Shown here one piece after another: positions 30,764-42,018 of a stretch of 64,000 nt of DNA. Where the stretch lies: assembly GCA_030760725.1 (NCBI GenBank), contig JASWHV010000016.1, forward strand, positions 12,949,084 through 13,013,083. The letters are read 5' to 3'. This DNA is from Neostapfia colusana (lineage: Eukaryota > Streptophyta > Magnoliopsida > Poales > Poaceae). Position numbers and translations under genes: made by a program. Under the pieces are notes generated by a model. That model saw nothing but the letters and a program-made list of their open reading frames with translations. It was not told where the DNA came from and ran no database searches. Numbering within the stretch: the first letter of the stretch is position 1; each line of letters begins with the position of its first letter.

Positions 30764-31911
30764 GTGTACTGATGCTGCAGAACTGATTGTTCGAGGTCTT
30801 GGCGAGTTAGAACCCACGGCAGACGGTGCCGAACCTCAACCGAGGCCGCCCCACGTCGCCGGGTTAATTCTAGTCATCGCCAGCTCGAACTGACCCCACA
30901 GACGTGTTCCTCGAAGTCGATAACCCCCTGGCGGCAAGTTTCAGACCGTGCGGTGGCCGGCAGCGGCAATCCGGCGAGCTGCGGTTCTGCTCCGGCGAGG
31001 GGAGGCGGCGCGTGCGCGAGGGAGCATCGGGAGGAAGACGAAGCCGGGTGGCCCACGTGTCAGTGGCTCGGGGTTTAAATCGGGGAGCGGTCTGTGGCTC
31101 GGATCCTGTGTTGGCAGGCAAAAACTGCGTGGACCCCGGTGTGTCATCGCCTCAGCACCCGACACGTGTGCCGTGGACCCACCGGCAGATTTGAACTTTT
31201 CCCCGATTTTCAGAATTCATTCAAACTTCAAATCCTCATAACTATGGCTAGGAAGCTCCAAATCGAGTGAACCAAATTTTGTTGGATTCAGCTATCTGAG
31301 TACTTTCCAGAAAATCAAGTTTCACTTCAGGAAAATCCTTATTTATCCTTAATTAATTCCTCAAAGTTTAAACTGTTTGGAATTTTAACTGCAGAATCCT
31401 TTGGAGGAAAATTCTGAAATTTTGCTGGGATGTTCACCAAAATATCCCTGAACTGCCATAAAAATTTCAGATCCATTTGATCTCATTTGGTCCACCTAAT
31501 GGTGTGATTAATGAAACTGTTCCAGAGAAAATAGAAAATGTCCAGAAACATTTTCAGAATTTTCTCTGAAATTGTTAGCCCATATCTTTAGCTATGAACC
31601 TTCAAATTAGGTGAGACCAATTCCATTAGAACCCTCTAAAAATCTAGGTTTCAGAAAGTCATAGCTTGTTTCATGAAATTCCTTAGAACACCCTAAAGCC
31701 TCCAATTAAGGTCAAGTACATAATTATTTGTGGAGGGCTCAAATGAGCTTTGCTGCAACTAAAACTTGGCCAAGTCTCTGTTTAGGTTTCAACCAAGCCA
31801 CAGTAAAAGTTTCACAGTCTTTGGGTCTGTCTAGTAAAACTTATAAACGTCACAAGTTTAAATTTAATTCAAATGCATTTAAATTAATACATATACTTGT
31901 ATATCATGTAG

Positions 31912-31992
31912 TCGCTAAGGTCGAGGAGGAACCCGAAGTCCTAGACTTTGTTACTCCATAAGAGCAGCTAGCCTACGACCAAGAGCAGCAAG
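31912..31992 (+). other. LTR micro-gene exon A (Z)
   Basis: After an acceptor-like CATGTAG the frame reads EEEPEVLDFVTP and then QEQQ+G at AG|GCAAGC, a GC-AG type donor. In this copy a TAA follows VTP; the copies near 38785 and in Z2 (60703) have Glu there and are open. Strong similarity to TEK1 exon A. Confidence 0.4.
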
Positions 31993-33084
31993 GCAAGCTC
32001 CGGTTTTCATTAACCTTTTTACAAGTTTTTATTGTTTTGAGAACTACTTTGAGTACCATTAATTATTGCATTAGAGTCTTGTTTGAAAACCCAAATGCAT
32101 AGCCAAGAAAACCATGGGTTGGGTTTAGGATTGCAAACCCCGTTAGCTACTGCAGAGCTAAGTGAAGGTAGGATTCGGTACAAGTCGAGTAGTTGGAACT
32201 ACTCGCGAGCATAGGCTAGAGGCACTCGACTCGGGTAGAGATAGCACATGATACACATGGCAAGAAAAATGAGACCAAGCGGAGAGTAAGGGCAGCAGGA
32301 CTTTGGGGCCTGGGTGCTATAGCTCCGCTTGTGTCGATTGAGGACCGAGCCGTGTGCGGGCCTGTTGAACAAGCTAGAACAGTACCGAAGACCTACCGGC
32401 TATATGCGAACCGGGAAACCGATGTAACTCGGGTAGCTGGGTGTTGATGCATAGCTGGTCATTCAGAGGGTAGGTTGAGAGCTCGAGGTGTAAATTGGCT
32501 GGCGGCACTGAGATGCGCGTACAGAGACCTCTTGCTCAGAACAATTGGACTGGTTCAACATTTGGCTGATGGGCGAAAGGTGGTTGCGTACGGCGTCCGT
32601 GATGGTTGCTGTAGGCAACATCGAGTACAGGCGTATATGACGGGTTGTTCGGGTAACCCTGCAGGTGTAAATCGATTATAATCGCCGTCCCTCGCGGTCA
32701 GTGAGTACCACTTGTTCACTGTACCAGGACGTAGAAAGAACAGGCTAGTTACATGTTAAAATGTTGCTGATTGAAAGATGGACTATGATTGTTAATGATT
32801 TGCTGTAGTTTAGAGCTAATTAAAGTTCCTTTCAACTTTGGGCAAAGTACATGAGAGAAATGCGTTTCTTGTTTGATTGCGGCTCTCTCATGGGCCTTAG
32901 CGTAAGGTTCTCCACAACCTGCTGCTAAAACTTGAAAGTAAGGTTCCACTAATTAGGCGAGTTCTTTGCAACTTATTTTACATCATGTACCCATTATCCC
33001 TCATGTAGAAGTTTCATGTTTAGAAGAGACGGGTCAGTCTTGCTGAGCCTTCGTGCTCACTACTTGTGTTTGAAGCTTTTGCAG

Positions 33085-33173
33085 GGTTCTATGAGGAAGG
33101 GACTCCCGAGGAGGAGACGGAACCCCAGGAGGGGAATCCCGTCGAGTGGGAGTCATGCACGCCGCCGTGTTAG
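33085..33173 (+). other. LTR micro-gene exon B (Z)
   Basis: After CTTTTGCAG the frame reads GFYEEGTPEEETEPQEGNP, then VEWESCTPPC and TAG. It joins in frame to exon A if 31993-33084 (1092 bp) is removed. The stop is ~120 bp before AATAAA. Its TEK1 counterpart ends VEWEPYTPR. Confidence 0.4.
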
Positions 33174-33294
33174 TGTGCGTGCATGCGAGCAAGGACACGT
33201 TCATGGGCTGAACGTGAACTTGATGCGTAGTCTACGCCCGTGAGTGTAGACTGAACATATTTTGATGTAAAACTGTTCATAAACCTGTTTATGT

Positions 33295-33300
33295 AATAAA
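33295..33300 (+). promoter_or_regulatory. Poly(A) signal AATAAA in Z LTR
   Basis: Conserved in each array unit and in Z2 (62092-62097), about 100 bp before the LTR end. Confidence 0.5.
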
Positions 33301-33405
33301 ACTTTGCTTCCGCTTTGTACCTTTGATGTGTGTTATTCGGTGCTGTGCAATGCAGCACCCCTCAGCGTGATCCTGGCTCGACAAGACCGTGGGGTCGTGT
33401 CAGCG

Positions 33406-33417
33406 TTGTATCAGAGC
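33406..33417 (+). promoter_or_regulatory. Primer-binding site after the Z LTR (mutated)
   Basis: TTGTATCAGAGC, differing by one base from TGGTATCAGAGC, which is intact at 35123, 36837 and 38553 in the array. These match the initiator-Met tRNA complement. Confidence 0.75.
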
Positions 33418-36400
33418 TCGCTTGAGATTTAACGCACTAAAAAGGTCATCTTTTTCAAAAATCCAGTTGCTGCAACTAAAACTTGGCCAAGTCTCTTTTT
33501 AGGTTTTAACCAAGCCACAGTAAAAGTTTCACAGTCTTTGGGTCTGTCTAGTAAGACTTATAAACGTCACAAGTTTAAATTTAATTCAAATGCATTTAAA
33601 TTAATACATATACTTGTATATAATGTAGTCGCTATGGTGGAGGATGAACCCGAAGTCCTAGACTTCGTTACTTTGTAAGAGCAGCTAGCCTACGACCAAG
33701 AGCAGCAAGGCAAGCTCCGGTTTGCATTAACCTTTTTACAAGTTTTTATTGTTTTGAGAACTACTTTGAGTACCATTAATTCTTGCATTAGAGTCTTGTT
33801 TGGAAACCCAAATGCATAGCCAAGAAAACCATGGGTTGGGTTTAGGATTGCAAACCCCGTTAGCTACTGCAAAGCTAAGTTAAGGTAGGATTCGGTACAA
33901 GTCGAGTAGTTGGAACTACTCGCGAGCATAGGCTAGAGGCACTCGACTCGGGTAGAGATAGCACATGATACACATGGCAACAAAAATGAGACCAAGCGGA
34001 GAGTAAGGGCAGCAGGACTTTGGGGCCTGGGTGCTGTAGCTCCGCTTGTGTCGATTGAGGACCGAGCCGTGTGCGGGCCTGTTGAACAAGCTAGAACAGT
34101 ACCGAAGACCTACCGGCTATATGGGAACCGTGAAACCGATGTAACTCGGGTAGCTGGGTGTTGAGGCATTGCTGGTCGTTCAGAGGGTAGGTTGAGAGCT
34201 CGAGGTGTAAATCGGCTGGAGGCACTGACATGCGCGTGCAGAGACCTCTTGCTCGGGACAATTGGACTGGTTCAACATTTGGCTGATGGGCGAAAGGTGG
34301 TTGCGTACAGCGTCCGTGATGGTTGCTGTAGGCAACATCGAGTACAGGCGTACGTGATGGGTTGTTCGGGTAACCCTACAGGTGTAAATCGATTATAATC
34401 GCCGTCCCTCGCGGTCAGTGAGTACCACTTGTTCACTGTACCATGACATAGAAAGAACAGGCTAGTTACATATTAAAATGTTGCTGATTGAAAGATGGAC
34501 TATGATTGTTAATGATTTGCTGTAGTTTAGAGCTAATTAAAGTTCCTTTCAACTTTGGGCAAAGTACATGAGAGAAATGCGTTTCTTGTTTGATTGCGGC
34601 TCTCTCATGGGCCTTAGCGTAAGGTTCTCCACAACCTGCTGCTAAAACTTGAAAGTAAGGTTCCACTAATTCGGCGAGTCCTTTGCAACTTATTTTACCT
34701 CATGTACCCATTACCCCTCATGTAGAAGTTTCATGTTTAGAAGAGACGGGTCAGTCTTGCTGAGCCTTCGTGCTCACTGCTTGTGTTTGAAGCTTTTGCA
34801 GGGTTCTATGGGGAAGGGACTCCCGAGGAGTTGACGGAACCCCAGGAGGGGAATCCTGTCGAGTGGGAGTCGAGCACACCGCCGTGTTAGTGTGCGTGCA
34901 TGCTAGCAAGGACACGTTCACGGGCTGAACGTGAACTTGATGCGTAGTCTACGCCCATGAGTGTAGACTGAACATATTTTGATGTAAAACTGTTCATAAA
35001 CCTGTTTATGTAATAAAACTTTGCTTCCGCTTTGTACCTTTGATGTGTGTTATTCGGTGCTGTGCAATGCAGCACCCCTCAGCGTGATCCTGGCTCGACA
35101 AGACCGGGGGGTCGTGTCAGCATGGTATCAGAGCTCGCTTGAGATTTAACGCACTAAAAAGGTCATCTTTTTCAAAAATCCAGTTGCTGCAACTAAAACT
35201 TGGCCAAGTCTCTGTTTAGGTTTTAACCAAGCCACAGTAAAAGTTTCAGTCTTTGGGTCTGTCTAGTAAGACTTATAAACGTCACAAGTTTAAATTTAAT
35301 TCAAATGCATTTAAATTAATACATATACTTGTATATCATGTAGTCGCTATAGTCGACGATGAATCCGAAGTCCTAGACTTCGTTACTCCGTAAGAGCAGC
35401 TAGCCTACGACCAAGAGCAGCAAGGCAAGCTCCGGTTTGCATTAACATTTTTATATGTTTTTATTGTTTTGAGAACTACTTTGAGTACCATTAATTCTTG
35501 CATTAGAGTCTTGTTTGAAAACCCAAATGCATAGCCAAGAAAACCATGGGATGGGTTTAGTATTGCAAACCCCGTTAGCTACTGCAAAGCTAAGTTAGGG
35601 TAGGATTCGGTACAAGTCGATTAGTTGGAACTACTCGCGAGCATAGGCTAGAGGCACTCGACTCGGGTAGAGATAGAACATGATACACATGGCAAGAAAA
35701 ATGAGACCGAGCGGAGAGTAAGGGCAGCAGGACTTTGGGGCCTGGGTGATATAGCTCCGCTTGTGTCGATTGAGGACCGAGCCGTGTGTGGGCTTGTTGA
35801 ACAAGCTAGAACAGTACCGAAGACCTACCGGCTATATGGGAACCGGGAAACCGATGTAACTTGGGTAGCTGGGTGTTGAGGCATAGCTGGTCGTTCAGAG
35901 GGTAGGTTGAGAGCTCGAGGTGTAAATCGGCTGGCGGCACTGAGATGCGCATGCAGAGACCTCTTGCTTGGGGCAATTGGACCGGTTCAACATTCGGCTG
36001 ACGGGCGAAAGGTGGTTGCATACGGCGTCCGTGATGGTTGCTGTAGGCAACATCGAGTACGGGCGTACGTGACGGGTTGTTCGGGTAACCCTGCAGGTGT
36101 AAATTGATTATAATCGCCGTCCCTCGCGATCAGTGAGTACCACTTGTTCACTGTACCATGACGTAGAAAGAACAGGCTAGTTACATGTTAAAATGTTGCT
36201 GATTGAAATATGGACTATGATTATTAATGATTTGCTGTAGTTTAGAGCTAATTAAAGTTCCTTTCAACTTTGGGCAAAGTACATGAGATAAATGTGTTTC
36301 TTGTTTGACTGCGGCTCTCTCATGGGCCTTAGCGTAAGGTTCTCCACAACCTGCTGCTAAAACTTGAAAGTAAGGTTCCACTAATTAGGCGAGTCCTTTG

Positions 36401-39400
36401 CAACTTTTTTTACCTCATGTACCAATTACCCCTCATTTAGAAGTTTCATGTTTAGAAGAGACGGGTCAGTCTTGCTGAGCCTTCGTGCTCACTGCTTGTC
36501 TTTGAAGCTTTTGCAGGGTTCTATGAGGAAGGGACTCCTGAGGAGGAGAAGGAACCCAGGAGGGGAATCACATCGAGTGGGAGTCGTGCACGCCGCCGTG
36601 TTAGTGTGCGTGCATGCTAGCAAGGACACATTCACGGGCTGAACGTGAACTTGATGCTTAGTCTACGCCCGTGAGTGTAGACTGAACATATTTTGATGTA
36701 AAACTGTTCATAAACCTGTTTATGTAACAAAACTTTGCTTCCGCTTTGTACCTTTGATGTGTGTTATTTGGTGCTGTGCAATGCAGCACCCCTCAGCGTG
36801 ATCCTGGCTCGACAAGACCGTGGGGTCGTGTCAGCATGGTATCAGAGCTCGCTTGAGATTTAACGCACTAAAAAGGTCATCTTTTTCAAAAATCCAGTTT
36901 CTGCAACTAAAACTTGGCCAAGTCTCTATTTAGGTTGCAACCAAGCCACAGTAAAAGTTTCACAGTCTTTGGCTCTGTCTAGTAAGACTTATAAATGTCA
37001 CAAGTTTAAATTTAATTCAAATGCATTTAAATTAATACATATACTTGTATATCATGTAGTCGCTATAGTCGACGATGAATCCGAAGTCCTAGACTTCGTT
37101 ACTCCGTAAGAGCAGCTAGCCTACGACCAAGAGCAGCAAGGCAAGCTCCGGTTTGCATTAACATTTTTACAAGTTTTTATTGTTTTGAGAACTACTTTGA
37201 GTACCATTAATTCTTGCATTAGAGTCTTGTTTTAAAACCCAAATGCATAGCCAAGAAAACCATGGGTTGGGTTTAGTATTGCAAACCCCGTTAGCTACTG
37301 CAAAGCTAAGTTAGGGTAGGATTCGGTACAAGTCGAGTAGTTGGAACTACTCGCGAGCATAGGCTAGAGGCACTCGACTCGGGTAGAGATAGAAATGATA
37401 CACATGGCAAGAAAAATGAGACCGAGCGGAGAGTAAGGGCAGCAGGACTTTGGGGCCTGGGTGATATAGCTCCGCTTGTGTCGATTGAGGACCGAGCCGT
37501 GTGCGGGCTTGTTGAACAAGCTAGAACAGTACCGAAGACCTACCGGCTATATGGGAACCGGGAAACCGATGTAACTTGGGTAGCTGGGTGTTGAGGCATA
37601 GCTGGTCGTTCTGAGGGTAGGTTGAGAGCTCGAGGTGTAAATCGGCTGGCGGCACTGAGATGCGCATGCAGAGACCTCTTGCTCGAGACAATTGGACCGG
37701 TTCAACATTTGGCTGACGGGTGAAAGGTGGTTGCATACGGCGTCCGTGATGGTTGCTGTAGGCAACATCGAGTACGGGCGTACGTGACGGGTTGTTCGGG
37801 TAACCCTGCAGGTGTAAATTGATTATAATCGCCGTCCCTCGCGATCAGTGAGTACCACTTGTTCACTGTACCATGACGTAGAAAGAACAGGCTAGTTACA
37901 TGTTAAAATGTTGCTGATTGAAATATGGACTATGATTATTAATGATTTGCTGTAGTTTAGAGCTAATTAAAGTTCCTTTCAACTTTGGGCAAAGTACATG
38001 AGATAAATGTGTTTCTTGTTTGACTGCGGCTCTCTCATGGGCCTTAGCGTAAGGTTCTCCACAACCTGCTGCTAAAACTTAAAAGTAAGGTTCCACTAAT
38101 TAGGCGAGTCCTTTGCAACTTTTTTTACCTCATGTACCCATTACCCCTCATTTAGAAGTTTCATGTTTAGAAGAGACGGGTCAGTCTTGCTGAGCCTTCG
38201 TGCTCACTGCTTGTCTTTGAAGCTTTTGCAGGGTTCTATGAGGAAGGGACTCCTGAGGAGGAGACGGAACCCCAGGAGGGGAATCACATCGAGTGGGAGT
38301 CGTGCACGCCGCCGTGTTAGTGTGCGTGCATGCTAGCAAGGACACATTCACGGGCTGAACGTGAACTTGATGCTTAGTCTACGCCCGTGAGTGTAGACTG
38401 AACATATTTTGATGTAAAACTGTTCATAAACCTGTTTATGTAACAAAACTTTGCTTCCGCTTTGTACCTTTGATGTGTGTTATTTGGTGCTGTGCAATGC
38501 AGCACCCCTCAGCGTGATCCTGGCTCGACAAGACCGTGGGGTCGTGTCAGCATGGTATCAGAGCTCGCTTGAGATTTAACGCACTAAAAAGGTCATCTTT
38601 TTCAAAAATCCAGTTTCTGCAACTAAAACTTGGCCAAGTCTCTATTTAGGGTGTAACCAAGCCACAGTAAAAGTTTCACAGTCTTTGGCTCTGTCTAGTA
38701 AGACTTATAAACGTCACAAGTTTAAATTTAATTCAAATGCATTTAAATTAATACATATACTTGTATATCATGTAGTCGCTAAGGTCGAGGAGGAACCCGA
38801 AGTCCTAGACTTCGTTACTCCGGAAGAGCAGCTAGCCTACGACCAAGAGCAGCAAGGCAAGCTCCGGTTTGCATTAACCTTTTTACAAGTTTTTATTGTT
38901 TTGAGAACTACTTTGAGTACCATTAATTCTTGCATTAGAGTCTTGTTTGAAAACCCAAATGCATAGCCAAGAAAACCATGGGTTGGGTTTACAATTCCAA
39001 ACCCCGTTAGCTACTGCAAAGCTAAGTTAAGGTAGGATTCGGTACAAGTCGAGTAGTTGGAACTACTTGCGAGCATAGGCTAGAGGCACTCGACTCGGTT
39101 AGAGATAGCACATGATACACAAGGCAAGAAAAATGAGACCGAGCGGAGAGTAAGGGCAGGAGGACTTTGGGGCCTGGGTGCTATAGCTCCGCTTGTGTCG
39201 ATTGAGGACCGAGCCGTGTGCGGGCCTGTTGAACAAGCTAGAACAGTACCAAAGACCTACCGGCTATATGGGAACCGGGAAACCGATGTAACTCGGGTAG
39301 CTGGGTGTTGAGGCATAGCTGGTCGTTCAGAGGGTAGGTTGAGAGCTCGAGGTGCAAATCGGCTGGCGGCACTGAGATGCGTGTGCAGAGACCTCTTGCT

Positions 39401-40266
39401 CGGGACGATTGGACCGGGTCAACATTTGGCTGACGGGCAAAAGGTGGTTGCATACGATCTCCGTGATTGTTGCTGTAGGCAACATTGAGTACGGGCATAT
39501 GTGACGGGTTGTTCGGGTAACCCTGCAGGTGTAAATCGATTATAATTGCCGTCCCTCACTGTCAGTGAGTACCACTTGTTCACTGTACCGTGACGTAGAA
39601 AGAACAGGCTAGTTACATGTTAAAATGTTGCTGATTGAAAGATGGACTATGATTGTTAATGATTCGCTGTAGTTTAGAGCTAATTAAAGTTCATTTCAAC
39701 TTTGGGCAAAGTACCTGAGAGAAATGCGTTTCTTGTTTGATTGCGGCTCTCTCATGGGCCTTAGCGTAAGGTTCTCCACAACCTGCTGCTAAAACTTGAA
39801 AGTAAGGTTCCACTAATTAGGCGAGTACTTTGCAACTTATTTTACCTCATGTACCCATTACCCCTCATGTAGAGGTTTCATGTTTAGAAGAGAGGGGTCA
39901 GTCTTGCTGAGCCTTCGTGCTCACTGCTTGTGTTTGAAGCTTTTGCAGGGTTCTATGAGGAAGGGACTCTCGAGGAGGATACAGAACCCCAGGAGGGGAA
40001 TCCCGTCGAGTGGGAGTCATGCACGCTGCCGTGTTAGTGTGCGTGCGTGCTAGCAAGGACACGTTCACGGGCTGAACGTGAACTTGATGTGTAGTCTACG
40101 CCCGTGAGTGTAGACTGAACATATTTTGATGTAAAACTGTTCATAAACCTGTTTATGTAATAAAACTTTGCTTCCGCTTTGTACCTTTGATGTGTGTTAT
40201 TCGGTGCTGTGCAATGCAGCACCCTTCAGCGTGATCCTGGCTCGACAAGACCGTGGGGTCGTGTCA

Positions 40267-40271
40267 GGGAC
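40267..40271. repeat. Target-site duplication of Z, right (GGGAC)
   Basis: Pairs with 29345-29349. Confidence 0.9.
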
Positions 40272-40669
40272 CTTCAGCAAAGGAGAGGAAGTTCGCCGAG
40301 GAAGGTCCCTGCGCTCTGCTGGCGGCTCACTAGGAAGTGGAGGGGCTCCGCGCTTCGCGTACCATCGAGGCCCAAGCGGTCTGGGACATCATCAGCCAGG
40401 CGGAGTCCGCCCTGGTACCCCTCGGCTTCAGCCCTATGAGGACGGGGGCTCCTGCGCAAGAGGTTGCCGAGGCGATTCCGGCACTTGAGTCCATCGGCGC
40501 CAAGCTGGATAGGCTCGAGGCCGTGGTTGCCGACGAGCTCAAGGTGGAGGGGCGGAGCTTAGTGAAGGAGGTCACCACGCACGTGCTGGCATGCTTCCGG
40601 AGCCGGGATTCCTCCATCTCTCTGGAGCCGGTGCTGGGGGTCCGGCTCCCTTCGAGGTCTGGGTACAAC
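40272..40669 (+). pseudogene. Tat-Q antisense gene, C-terminal part
   Basis: Continues the coiled-coil exon after Z. The frame reads QQRREKFAEEG, meets an in-frame TAG near 40330, then gives AVWDIISQAESALVPLGFSP, IGAKLDRLEAVVADEL, SLVKEVTTHVLACF and a C-terminus like SLEPVLG. These are typical of the C-terminal part of the grass PF04195-type proteins as I remember them. The Tat-Y LTR starts at 40670, so the exact end of the gene is not seen. Confidence 0.7.
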
Positions 40670-41908
40670 TGTCGGTACCCTCAATATGGGGTACCACCTC
40701 ACACAGGGGAAAACCACCTAAGGACTTGCCCCCTCCGCAGGGGGCAAGCTCTGAAGGTCCCACGTGTCCTGCAGGGCTGGACCTTCCTCTCCTCAGAGGA
40801 GAACTCCGGGCCCGCCACGTGGCGGACTGAGCCGGACCTCCCTTCTCCGCAGGGAGACCTCCAAAGGCTCCACGTGTCCAGCGGGGCCGGAGCTCCCTCT
40901 CCTCAGAGGAGAGCTCCGGGCCCGCCACGTGGCCAGCAGAGCCAGACTTCCTCCCTCCGGAGGGAGAGCTCCGAAGGCTCCACGTGTCCAGCGGGGCCGG
41001 ACCTCCCTCTCCTTAGAGGAGAGCTCCGGACCCGCCACGTGGCCAGCAGAGCCGGACCTCCCCCCTCCGCGGAGAGAGCTCTGAAGGCTCCACGTGTCCT
41101 GCGGTGCCGGACCTCCCTCTCCTCAGAGGAGAGCTCCGGGCCTGCCACGTGGTATCAAAACAGCGCCGCCCACCCAACACGGTAGGCAGCAGGAGTAAAG
41201 GCGCACCATGCCCTTGCCATACAAGACATTCAAGGCACGCGCCTTCCCAAGACGCGGAGACGCGGCGCACGTCTGCCAGGCGCCACTGTGGCCAGTCACG
41301 GTCAAGATAAGACGCGCCTTCCCAAGATGTGAAGACATGCACGCAATGACAGAGGCCGTACACCAATAAACACAGCGACAAGACATCCCTTGCCGGCCCT
41401 GCCGTCACCAACCACTACGCCTAGCTTGCGGCGTGGGCAGGGCGACAGGGCGGAGACTCGGAAGCCCTCGCCAGTGACAACTACCAGCATTACTGCAAGA
41501 TATGCTAGATGGCAGGCAATCTCCCCGGGACCACCTTTCGGGTCCCGGGCCCCCCTTGTAAGCCACCCGAAGCCTTGGACTATAAAAGGCCCGGGCAGGC
41601 AACGTTGCAAAGGGTTCGCACTTCAGCATCTCAGCTCTTTGCCCACGCACTTATAGAGCACTCAACTCACCCCCGAGCTTAGAACCCAGGTTCTAAGCCT
41701 CAAGCAATACAACGAGCACCTCTGCTCACCGTGGATGTAGGGTGTAACGCTCCGCCGGCTGAACCACGTAAAAAACCCTTGTGTCCATCTCTCTCATCTT
41801 CCTCCAACTACGCTTAAGCTCTCCGCGGGGACTAGCCCCTCCGAAAAAGAACCTCCGTGGGCTGCCCAGAGCAGGCCCGGGGGAAGTGTCGACAGCTACA
41901 CTTCGACA
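40670..41908 (+). repeat. Tat-Y 5' LTR
   Basis: 1239 bp, TGTCGGTACCC...CTTCGACA with inverted termini, followed by the primer-binding site. It contains four ~110-bp G-box units between about 40755 and 41155 and a TATA box at 41581-41588. Confidence 0.9.
40755..41155 (+). promoter_or_regulatory. Tandem G-box array in the Tat-Y LTR
   Basis: About four 110-bp units, each carrying CCACGTGTCC and GCCACGTGGC (cores of plant G-box/ABRE elements bound by bZIP and bHLH factors) and a CTCCTCAGAGGAG palindrome. It lies upstream of the TATA box, i.e. in the probable U3 enhancer. Equivalent arrays lie in the LTRs at 19690-20010, 25680-26220 and 55110-55460. Confidence 0.55.
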
Positions 41909-41928
41909 TTTGGTGCGCCAGGAAGGGG
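41909..41928 (+). promoter_or_regulatory. Primer-binding site of Tat-Y
   Basis: TTTGGTGCGCCAGGAAGGGG directly follows the LTR. The GTGCGCCAGG core is the kind seen in Tat/RIRE2-like elements; the exact tRNA was not determined. Confidence 0.6.
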
Positions 41929-42018
41929 ACTTTTCCCTCGTGCGATGAGCTGAAGCCGACGAAGATGACGAAGCTTCCTTGAACGGCAAGATCTCCTCGC
42001 CCACATTCCCGGCGAACA

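Larger units (their letters stand above)
29350..33402 (+). repeat. Z complete LTR
   Basis: 4053 bp from TGTAAAGGCCTCAG to GGGGTCGTGTCA. Layout parallels TEK1: AT-rich start, GC-rich block (29950-31200), AT-rich stretch, exon-like segments at 30680, 31912 and 33085, AATAAA at 33295-33300. Z2 carries a diverged copy (58111-62190). Confidence 0.85.
29350..40266 (+). mobile_element. Z: internally deleted LTR element turned into a tandem array
   Basis: Bounded by GGGAC duplications. It begins with a complete 4053-bp LTR (TGTAAAGG...GTGTCA), followed by a 65-bp leader fragment with a primer-binding site, but no gag or pol follows. Instead the last ~1650 bp of the LTR plus the leader fragment repeat head to tail, ending with an LTR tail at the right duplication. 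The simplest history is a deletion fusing the leader to the inside of the 3' LTR, then amplification by unequal crossing-over. Its full-length relative Z2 (58111 onward) shows how the leader normally continues. LTR length and primer site suggest a chromovirus like TEK1, but no protein here proves that. Confidence 0.85.
31751..40266 (+). repeat. Satellite-like array: 1.7-kb LTR-tail plus leader units
   Basis: Units: 31751-33467, 33468-35184, 35185-36898, 36899-38614 and a final 38615-40266 without leader. Period is 1714-1717 bp. Each full unit is the last ~1650 bp of the LTR, then 65 bp of leader with a primer-binding site. The units starting 35185 and 36899 share private variants (GTCGACGATGAATCC, AGATAAATGTG, CACATCGAGTG), so they duplicated most recently. 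The last unit keeps the open exon A and exon B and is closest to the ancestral state. Confidence 0.9.

Noticed and set aside
31751..40266. Ordinary segmental duplication or a gene cluster
   Set aside because: Unit borders coincide with the LTR end plus 65 bp of leader, and outer borders with a target duplication, so it is an altered retrotransposon.
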